A DNA stretch of 64,000 nt, from contig BRYA01000687.1 of assembly GCA_030267965.1 (NCBI GenBank), forward strand, positions 1 through 64,000. The letters run 5' to 3'. The stretch is from Triparma columacea (taxonomy: Eukaryota; Sar; Bolidophyceae; Parmales; Triparmaceae). Both the position numbers and the translations under genes were made by a program. The notes beneath the pieces were generated by a model. It was given only the letters and a program-made list of their open reading frames with translations, had not been told where the DNA came from and ran no database searches. This document shows, one piece after another, positions 55,701 through 63,320 of this stretch (position 1 is its first letter; each line of letters starts with the position of its first letter).

Positions 55701-57845
55701 GCCCTTAATGGAACATTATTGAGGGCTGGCAGGAGCTGCGTGTAGAGGACGTCAGGACCGTTCTTCGTTGAAGGATACACCTGCATGCGGAAAAGCAGGG
55801 CCCAGAAAGAACCATCCGTGACCCTGGAGGCTGGAATGTTGTAGATGGAAAGGGCCATGTTTCGCTCCATCTTTCCGCTGTTTGGGTTAAACTGGGCGGG
55901 ATGGAACTCGAGTCCAGAGTGCTCGCTGGTGTCTCCCGTGTTGCAAACGGTGAAAGTGAAGGTGTCGTCGTTGTTCCTCTTCAGGATGTAGAGGAGAAGG
56001 TGCGTGGACTCAGGACGCAACCAGCCACCTGGTGCCACAATCATCTCATTGTTGGGGAGTGACTTCACGAGGTAGACGAAGCGGTCAAGGAAGGAGACGA
56101 ACCGGGTATCGGGGGAGTTCTCACACGAGAAAGGGATCGATTTGATCATCTCTGCAGCCGTCTCAAGAACCAAAGACTGCGACGAGCGAAGCGAGCAGTA
56201 GAAATAGGCCGAAGTGCGAAGCGACGAGTTAAGCAGGTTAGTTACAAAGAATACTTTAATATCTCTACCCTCTTTCAATTCTTGTCCATCCTCACCTTCC
56301 TCTTCATCGCAGGCGTGCAGTCCGGCGAGTTGTTGACCACCGCGGTGACGAAGTGGATAGACGCCAGAAGGTGGCTATAATGAGAGAATGTGTTCGGGTG
56401 AGGGGGCTTCTCGGGGGCGGGGATGAAGGAGGAGAGGGAAAAGAGAGTGAAGTAGGTTGGATGAGTGTAGATAGGCTTGGATAGCGGGTGGGGGGAAGGT
56501 GGCAACCCGGGAACGTTGGGGAAATCGTTGCTATTACAGCGTTCGGGGGAGAAGGTTGTCAAAGGATTGAAGTTGTTAGAAATGAATTGATTGGTGGTAG
56601 CGGGAGCCGACCAGTTGGTGTTGTAGGATGGTGTGCTAGGAGAGAGGAGGAGCGGGGGGGAGGGATTGAAGAAGGTCAGTTAGAGGTGAGTGAGAGGTGA
56701 AGCGAGTAAGCGAAGAGGCACGAATGCTCAAGTTCTCACCTCACTTTAGCACGCACGGGGGAGGAGTAGGCTGCGGGAGCCGGGGCGGCAGTGAGATCGT
56801 TGGAAGAGAAGAGGTCTGTGATGGAGGTGGCTGCAGAAGCCGGGGTGGGGGCAGGGGCGGGTGCGGGGGCAAAAGTTTGGGTGGGGATTCCAGCCATCAA
56901 CGACGCCGCATCCTGCTGCTTCTTAGAGGGCTTCGGTGGAGGGGGAGGCTTGTTGTTTGCGTTCCACTTCGATGCAGCGGGGGCTGGGGCTGGGGCTGGG
57001 GCTGGGGCGGGGGATGGTGCCGCGGCTGCCACAGCGGGTTGCATCACCCCGGCACTCGCAAAGGGGTCTGCGGCCTGCGTGGACTGCACGGGTACCGACG
57101 CAAAGGGGTCCAAGGCCTGAGTTTGGGTGGGCTGCAGTGTGGGAACCGACGCAAAGGGGTCGTGAGAGGCGGCAGGGGCAGGAGTAGGGGTAGGTACCGC
57201 AGCGAAAGGGTCGTGAGAGGCGGCCAGGCCTGCAGTTTGGGCGGGCACTGCAGCGAACGGGTCGTGTGGGGTGGTGGAGGCAGGGGAGGGCGCGAACGGG
57301 TCTTGGTGGTTTGAAAACATTGAAATTTTGCTGTTCATTGCGGCAGGGGCGGGTGTTGGGGTGGGAGTAGGATTGGAAGCAGCGGGGGCGAACAAATCCG
57401 TGATGGATGACGATGCTGCTGCGAGTGTGGCGAGCGAAGTGAGTGGAAAGGTGAGCCGCGGAAAGGGCTGCGTAGTGTACAGGAGCCGCAAGTATTGGAT
57501 AATGCTCCTCCCAAAGATGTCACGACCGCTCTCACCTGTGGCACTTGGAGCAGCCATGACCTGCCTCTTCACAGGCTGCGGAGCTGGGGCAGGGGCTGGA
57601 GCAGGTGCACGAACGGGAGCCAAGACCTGGGCAGGCCTCCTCTTGGCATATGTCGGCGGAAACCAACCTTCGACCTTGCCGCCATTCGTCTGCATGGCTC
57701 CCCACCACCAGTCCCCACTCTGTCCAGCATTGGCGAAGATAATCTCGCCCTTCCTAAAGGTGAGCTGTGACTCTGCAGCCGAGCCATTGAAATTATGGAT
57801 AGCAACGAACGACGACGCGAGAGAATTTCTCCGTTGCTGAGACAT
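43792..57845 (-). CDS. Giant SH3 / DPF-repeat / DUF3638-DUF3645 ATPase-like / EF-hand protein
   Basis: Six exons: 57845-57536, 57418-56740, 56635-56296, 56176-55670, 55540-55338, 55261-43792 (11.47 kb); introns 117, 104, 119, 129 and 76 nt; phases all agree; about 4,502 residues. N-terminus: SH3 domain (ALYDF-like VAIHNFNG, GDWWWGAM, GWFPPTYA). Residues about 110-330 have repeated DPFA in Ala/Pro/Thr sequence, as in endocytic adaptors. Near 2,780 is a P-loop, LMGVGKTTVVAPLLALLLADG, then AVDEVDAVLHPLKSELNWP near 2,940 and FYDQVHTTGMDIKQ..GKDMTFRDYAQGAFRMRG near 3,470. This is the DUF3638/DUF3645 core known from fungal and oomycete giants, often labelled ubiquitin-hydrolase-related. An E/Q run near 3,770 is followed by four EF-hands (about 3,913, 3,951, 4,139, 4,175) with good DxDxDG loops. 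Ca2+ regulation and endomembrane recruitment are inferred. If the 5' exons belong to a separate gene, the 11.4-kb exon still stands. Confidence 0.8.
55262..55337 (-). other. Intron carrying the recurrent GCAGCCC/TAGTG motif
   Basis: This 76-nt intron of the giant gene has a GTGAGT donor and a TTTCGCTTCCAG acceptor. It contains CACTAACGCAGCCCCGTCCG, a relative of the sequence in the 57419-57535 intron and, in the opposite orientation, of those at 60547 and 61757. Confidence 0.6.
57419..57535 (-). other. Intron carrying introner-like motif, multiple of three
   Basis: This is the first intron of the giant gene (117 nt, no in-frame stop). It contains CACTACGCAGCCCTTTCC and ACTCACTTCGCTCGCC shortly before the acceptor. 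Because it is an in-frame 39-codon insertion, retention would add residues instead of truncating; I call it an intron from its GTGAGAGC donor and the shared motif. Confidence 0.55.
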
Positions 57846-58213
57846 AGGACGACTTGGAGTCTTGTGGAGTAAAAATCTAAGGATATCGAGAAAGTCTCTC
57901 AGAGGCGGAAAAAAATTGAAGAGGAAGGAGTACGTGAGGGAGGTTTGCAGTCTCCAAGGAGGTTAGTGATGGTAGTGTGGTGGGGATCCGGCAAGTACGA
58001 CCGTAGTGATTAAGGAGAGGAGGACTACCAAAATTGGTTGACTCCTGTCTGTCTCCTATTTTTTCGGATTCGGACTCTGTCCTTCCATTCCCCAAAACAG
58101 CACACGACGCCGAAGTAGACTCAGCTAGTGATTCCAACTACTCACGTCCCGCGTATATACGAAAGGCTTCTTTTTTCGTTCGTTAAACAGTTAGTTTACC
58201 TCAAATATCATAA
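57846..58213. promoter_or_regulatory. Divergent gap between the giant gene and the TPR-methyltransferase gene
   Basis: A 368-bp head-to-head gap. A GTATATAC stretch lies at 58153-58160, about 54 bp upstream of the plus-strand start. No gene is seen. Confidence 0.35.
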
Positions 58214-59668
58214 ATGTGTCGGGAACTTGCAATGAGGTTTGCAGTGTTTACGATGTTCCTGGTGATGGCCGTCAGCGTCCAAGCCGTCAAGGAGAAGGAT
58301 ATTTTCGTTGAAAAAGGTGTCACTGCCATGGAGGAGGGTGACATGGAAGCAGCAGTGAGAGCTTTGAAGGCAGCAACGGATCTGATCGACCTCGAGACAC
58401 CGGACCCAAATGATCAGTATATTTATGTGAACTTGGGGACTGCGCTTGGGGAGATAGGGCAGGCGGCCCTGAGCGCTGCCCAGTATAGAAAGGCGATTGA
58501 CGTGAACGAGGAGAATGTTGATGCACACTATTTCCTCGGGCTGACGTTGCAGGATATGGGCAGGAACAGGGAAGCTGCGGATGCATACGCGTCGGCAGCA
58601 TCGCTAGATCGGATGCATTGGGAGTCGATGTCCAATCTTGCAGCCGTATTGTTGGACTTGTTTGATTATAGTAGTAGTGTGGCTGCTTTTAGTGAGACGA
58701 TTGGGATATTGGAGCAACGGGAGGTAGAGCCGACGAATGCCCCCTACGATCCTTTTCCTATTCTATCCCAGTTATACTACAGGAGGGGGATGGCCCTGAG
58801 TGGGGGTAGCAGCGGGGGGAACCAAGGTGGAACCTGCGTCGTACAAGCCCAAACTCAGGAGCTTGGGGGCAAGGGCGTTGACTGTGGGGAGATGGCAAAG
58901 TTTTCCTTCTCCAAGGCCGTTGCATATGACGAGAGGAACGAGGCCGCTAAGCACATGTTGGCAGCCCTGACAGCAGATGCAACGATGGAACGGGCTAGCA
59001 ACAGCTATGTCAAGGGATTGTTCGACGATTACGCTGGGAACTTCGAACAATCCCTCGTCCACGAACTTGGGTACAATGGGTTTCAGCTCCTAAGGACCTT
59101 CGTTGGGGAGGTCCTCGGGGAGGAGAACTTGGGCTTCGGGCTAGTTGTAGATGCAGGATGCGGGACGGGACTAGTCGGGAACGAGTTTAGGGCAGTCTCG
59201 CGAACTCTGGTGGGGATGGATTTGAGCAAGAAGATCATTGACGAGGCAAAAATGAAGAGGCCCGGGTTGTATGATAGAACATACATTGGGGACATCGTTG
59301 AGGGCATCAGGGCTGAGGGAGGGAAGATCGACCTTGTGATTGCAGCCGACAGCTTCATCTACTTCGGGGATTTGCTAGCTTTATTTGAGAGCATCAGGGA
59401 TGGGGTGACGATGGGAGGCCACGTTGCGTTCACATTGGAGGATGTTGGGAAGGAAGACGCTCGGATCCTAGATAATGAAAGGCCAGACTGGAGGTGGAAG
59501 TTGACCCCGAGCGGTCGGTTCGCCCATAGGAAGGGTTACATCGAGGACGTTTTGAAGGCCACGGGGCTGGTGTTGGTGGGGTATGAGGCAATGGTTAACT
59601 TTAGGTTTGAAAATGGCGTGGGTGTATTAGGACACATGGTGGTGGCGAGGAAGGTACAGGGAGGTTGA
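58214..59668 (+). CDS. TPR-methyltransferase with signal peptide
   Basis: A single exon, 484 residues (478 from the second Met, which opens the signal peptide MRFAVFTMFLVMAVSVQA). Residues about 25-175 are TPR repeats (VNLGTALGEIGQAALSAAQY; AHYFLGLTLQDMGRNREAADAY). The bridge HMLAALTAD..YVKGLFDDYAGNFEQSLVHELGY then leads to a class-I SAM methyltransferase with motif I VVDAGCGTGLVG and MDLSKKII. This TPR plus LFDDYA-type methyltransferase layout is common in bacteria, so an old bacterial origin is possible. Substrate unknown; location secretory or plastid by leader. The stop codon lies inside an 87-bp tandem duplication. Confidence 0.75.
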   Translation: MCRELAMRFAVFTMFLVMAVSVQAVKEKDIFVEKGVTAMEEGDMEAAVRALKAATDLIDLETPDPNDQYIYVNLGTALGEIGQAALSAAQYRKAIDVNEENVDAHYFLGLTLQDMGRNREAADAYASAASLDRMHWESMSNLAAVLLDLFDYSSSVAAFSETIGILEQREVEPTNAPYDPFPILSQLYYRRGMALSGGSSGGNQGGTCVVQAQTQELGGKGVDCGEMAKFSFSKAVAYDERNEAAKHMLAALTADATMERASNSYVKGLFDDYAGNFEQSLVHELGYNGFQLLRTFVGEVLGEENLGFGLVVDAGCGTGLVGNEFRAVSRTLVGMDLSKKIIDEAKMKRPGLYDRTYIGDIVEGIRAEGGKIDLVIAADSFIYFGDLLALFESIRDGVTMGGHVAFTLEDVGKEDARILDNERPDWRWKLTPSGRFAHRKGYIEDVLKATGLVLVGYEAMVNFRFENGVGVLGHMVVARKVQGG

Positions 59669-59830
59669 AATGCGCATCTTTGTTTGGTTCAGAATGTCTT
59701 TCCCCCCTTATGTGGTATTGGGGGGCATGCGTTATGTGCATACCAGGGAGGTTGAAATGCGCATCTTTGTTTAGTTCAGAATGTCTTTCCCCCCTTATGT
59801 GGTATTGGGGGGCATGCCGTATGTGCATAC
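59657..59830. repeat. 87-bp tandem duplication across a stop codon
   Basis: 59657-59743 and 59744-59830 are tandem copies with few differences. Each contains the GGAGGTTGAAATGCGCATC segment with the TGA stop of the methyltransferase gene. Each also contains a CCCCCC-loop-GGGGGG hairpin-capable segment with a 12-base loop, and a GCATGC/GTGCATAC end. Confidence 0.9.
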
Positions 59831-59919
59831 GCGCGGTTTTTCAGAGAGGCATAAACTGGGAATCGTGGAGGTTTCGGCAAAATTTAGTTGTGGGAAGTTA
59901 GGATAGAGAAGACGTCACA

Positions 59920-61608
59920 ATGAGTTCCCGGTCTCGTAAGTACACCCGCGATGGTTATTCATGGCAATGTACCTCTAAAAACGCTCCATAAACCCTTTGG
60001 GGGCCCAAATCTTGCCTTAACACTAACCTGCACGTCCCTCCTTTGCCCTCTCTTTTTGCAGGAGTTTATGCTGGTAGGTGACATTAAAACGGCACAATAC
60101 GCTAATAATAGTTATAAGAGGGCACACAACGAAGAATTTGGCCTTGAGCTTCACAATTCAGCTCAAATGGCCATCCCCCGCTATGTGCGGAATTTGGGTT
60201 TTTCATAAAGTCTCCCCTCTCACCCCCTCAATTGCCCCTCTTCCCCCTCCACCCCCGCCTTTGACCCCTTCCCTCCCTCTACTCGCAGACGTGAATGTTC
60301 AGCGTCCCAGGGAATACTGGGACTATGAGGCCCTTGCCGTGAGTTGGGGAGACCAGGAGGATTATGAGGTTATAAGGAAAATCGGGAGGGGTAAATACAG
60401 CGAGGTGTTCGAGGGGATGAACGTTGCCAATGATACCAAGTGCGTCATCAAGATATTGAAACCCGTGAAGAAGAAGAAGATCAAGAGAGAGATCAAGATC
60501 CTTCAGGTGAGCTGAGCAAAGGGAGTGGCGAGCGAAAAGAGCTGCGGGAAGGGTTGCCTAGTGGGCTGGTAACCGCCACCTCCCTCCTCCTGTGCTCCTC
60601 CTATGGCTAATTCCTTCGGTCGTCTCGTCGCTTCTCTCCTCCCCACAGAACATGTGCGGTGGAAAGAACATAATTCAGCTCCTCGACGTGGTGCGCGATC
60701 CGCAGTCCAAAACCCCCTCTCTCATCTTCGAGTATATCAATAACACCGACTTCAAGGTACTCTACCCCACTCTCACCGACTACGACATTCGCTACTACAT
60801 TTTCGAGCTCCTCAAGGCCCTAGACTACTGCCACTCGAACGGCATCATGCACAGAGACGTCAAGCCTCACAATGTCATGATTGACCACGAGAAGCGCCAG
60901 CTTAGATTGATTGATTGGGGCCTTGCTGAGTTCTACCATCCTGGTAGGGAGTACAATGTTCGTGTCGCTAGTAGATACTTCAAGGGCCCGGAACTTCTCG
61001 TCGACCTCCAGGAGTACGACTACCAACTTGACATGTGGTCCTTAGGTTGTATGTTTGCCGGTATGATCTTCCGGAAAGGTGAGATGGGTAGGGAGATGAG
61101 ATGAGCGAAGCGTTGGCGAGATGAGCGAAACGGTGGCGAGCGAAGCTTGTCACTGAGATTGTTGCATTAGCGGGGCGGGTTGTCAGTTCCTGAGCTAACC
61201 CTCTGCCNNNNNNNNNNNNNNNNNNNNNNNNNNNNNNNNNNNNNNNNNNNNNNNNNNNNNNNNCCTTTCTTCCACGGCCACGACAACTACGACCAGCTAG
61301 TCAAGATAGCCAAGGTGCTTGGAACAGAGGAACTCAACCAGTACCTCGACACCTATGACCTCGAGCTTGACCCCCACTTCGACGGCATCCTCGGGAGGCA
61401 CAGCAAGAAGCCGTGGCAGAAGTTCATCACGGCGGAGAATCAGCACCTCGTCACCGAGGAGGCCATTGACTTTGTCTCGAAACTCCTCAGGTACGACCAC
61501 CAGGAAAGACTCACCGCACAGGAGGCCAGCGCACACGAGTACTTCGCAGCCGTCAGGGACGCAGAGGCCGCTGCCGCCAGCGCGAGTGCGTCTTCAGGGG
61601 GATCCTAA
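59920..61608 (+). CDS. Casein kinase 2 catalytic subunit alpha
   Basis: Five exons: 59920-59935 (16 nt), 60062-60073 (12-nt microexon), 60289-60506, 60649-61078, and one whose start is lost in the N gap, ending at 61608; about 340 residues. Joined exons read [21 protein letters not shown], the classic CK2-alpha start. Others: [31 protein letters not shown] (basic substrate and hinge segment), [12 protein letters not shown], the DWG variant of DFG ([12 protein letters not shown]), [11 protein letters not shown] and [11 protein letters not shown]. It is a constitutively active Ser/Thr kinase for acidic sites, nuclear and cytosolic. Exon 4 ends in phase 1 and the gap must supply AG to make the expected Glu before PFFHGHDN. 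Confidence 0.93.
60547..60568. repeat. Dispersed 22-bp intron motif copy
   Basis: GGAAGGGTTGCCTAGTGGGCTG lies in CK2 intron 3, preceded by GGCGAGCGAAAAGAGC. It matches 61757-61778 at 21 of 22 positions. Confidence 0.75.
61079..61207 (+). other. CK2 intron with GAGCGAA-type repeats
   Basis: The visible part of CK2 intron 4, from the GTGAGATGGG donor to the N gap. It contains ATGAGCGAAGCGTTGGCGAG, a second ATGAGCGAAACGGTGGCGAG-like copy, then GCGAAGCTTGTCACTGAG. The last resembles sequence in the second intron of the light-harvesting gene (about 62356-62392). Confidence 0.6.
61208..61263. other. Assembly gap (56 N)
   Basis: A run of 56 N inside the CK2 gene. It hides the end of intron 4, its acceptor and the first bases of the last exon. 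The true size is unknown. Confidence 1.
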
Positions 61609-61756
61609 ACGCGAGGATTGGGGGGGGGAGGGGAGTGTGAGGCATGTGGGGGGGACGGGTTTGGTGGGAGGAATTTAACTGAGCACAGAGATCAGAGAGA
61701 AAAAACTTTTGTGTTTTCGGTTAAATTCGATTATTGGACGAGCAAAGCGAGTCATC

Positions 61757-61778
61757 GGAAGGGTTGCGTAGTGGGCTG
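61757..61778. repeat. Dispersed 22-bp motif copy outside a predicted coding intron
   Basis: GGAAGGGTTGCGTAGTGGGCTG, preceded by GACGAGCAAAGCGAGTC. It lies between the CK2 stop and the light-harvesting ATG, perhaps in a 5' UTR intron or as a remnant. Confidence 0.7.
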
Positions 61779-61877
61779 AAGTTGACTCATTTTATTTCAT
61801 TCTCAGACAACTTTGACGAAATTGAAGAGAAAGATTTGTGGATGCTTTGTGATGCAAAAATAAATTCCTGTAAAATT

Positions 61878-63034
61878 ATGAAGTTTGCCCTTTTCGCTTC
61901 CCTCATCGCTTCTGCCGCTGCGTTCGCGCCTGCCCCTGCTGCTAAGGCGGTGAGTAAGGTCGGAGAAGACCCAGAAATCGTCTTTTGGAACCCCTGATGC
62001 AAGCGATTTTCACAACGTAGTCATGCATTTTTGGAAGTTATGGCCCGCTTCGGTATTTGTTCTCTTCCCAATCGATTTTTGACTACCATAAGAACCCATC
62101 AAGGATAAAATTGGATCACGAGAAGTCGCTGATTCCATAAAATCATCACCACTAACCAAACATCATCGACCTAACTCCGCGAACTTCACTTTTCTCAGTC
62201 CACCAGCCTCAAGGTCAACGAGCTTGAGCTCGGAGTCACCGAGCCTCTTGGTGTCTACGACCCCCTCGGATGGCTCGACAGTGGTAAGTCAAATATGTCC
62301 ACCGGGGAACATCGCTTCTCTGCAAGAAGGCACATTCTTCATTGGTCTATTTATGGCGATGAGCGAATCGGTTCACTGAGGTTGTTGACAGATCGGTGTC
62401 CTATCGTGTCCACTATCTTCCTGCAGCTAACCCCCTGTCTACCCCACCTATCCCACCTCCCACCATCACTACCTCAGAGCCCGAGGCCTTCGAGCGCCGC
62501 CGCGCCGTCGAGAGGAAGCACGGCCGCATCGCCATGATGGCCGTTGTCGGAACCATCGTCCACAACAACCACATCGTCTTCGACGGGTACATCTCCCCCT
62601 CCAACAACCTCAAGTTCTCTGACATCCCTACCGGAATCGCTGGTCTCTTCACCGTCCCCACCGCCGGCCTTGCCCAGATCATCGCCATCTGCGGACTTGT
62701 CGAGCTCGCCTGGATGCCTGCCTCCAAGTATGACGGAGACTACGGCGTCGGATACTTCGGCACCAACGTCGAGGACCCCGAGGAGAAGGTGAGAATGAGA
62801 ACGGCAAAGGAGAATGGACAGAAAGGAGACACCACGTTACAACTTGCTTATTAACCCCGCCACGCCCTTCATTAATAGGCCCGCAAGCTCAACGCCGAGC
62901 TCAACAACGGCCGCGCTGCCATGCTTGGCATCATCGGCAACATGGTCGCTGAGGAACTTACAGGACAGACCATGTACGAGCAGTACGCTGCTGGACACAT
63001 CTCCCCCTTCGGAGACGGATCCGGTGTCTTCTAA
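61878..63034 (+). CDS. Fucoxanthin chlorophyll a/c-binding light-harvesting protein
   Basis: Exons 61878-61949, 62199-62283, 62478-62788, 62879-63034; introns 249, 194, 90 nt; 207 residues. The presequence MKFALFASLIASAAAFAPAP is the stramenopile bipartite plastid signal, with Phe at the signal-peptide cleavage point. Mature: LGVYDPLGWLD, helix 1 RRAVERKHGRIAMMAVVGT with the Glu/His/Arg chlorophyll and salt-bridge residues, helix 2 around GLAQIIAICGLVELAW, and helix 3 KLNAELNNGRAAMLGIIGNM, ending SPFGDGSGVF. It is a thylakoid antenna protein. Intron 1 starts right after the presequence, so the mature protein begins in exon 2. Confidence 0.93.
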
Positions 63035-63320
63035 ATGCGCTTTCACAATACTCCCAACGAGAAGGTAGTGTAGGGTTTCGTTGAACTTGTCAAATGCCTT
63101 CATCGCAAATTAGGTTGGGAGGTGGTTACGGGGGGTTTAAAAAAATAGGTTGTTTCACAACAAACTGGTGTATATTGTTCAATAGGTCACCCTTACCCTT
63201 CCTGCTTCAGCGTGATGTTTATTGACTTGACTTGAATGATTCTTGAACAGAATCAAAGGATCCTGGATCCTGGATTCCCTGCAGTCTGGTGAATCCTGGC
63301 AAACAGAGGAAAGGTTGAAC
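63035..63320. other. Intergenic between light-harvesting and TIPE-like genes
   Basis: A 286-bp gap. It contains short direct repeats (GGATCCTGGATCCTGGATTCC near 63260-63280 and TTGACTTGACTTGA near 63224) but no gene. Confidence 0.4.

Noticed and set aside
55649..56562. Two separate minus-strand genes ending in similar KEVRIDKK and RKVRMDKN tails
   Set aside because: The tails are translated GTGAG intron starts; removing the introns joins both to the giant gene in phase.
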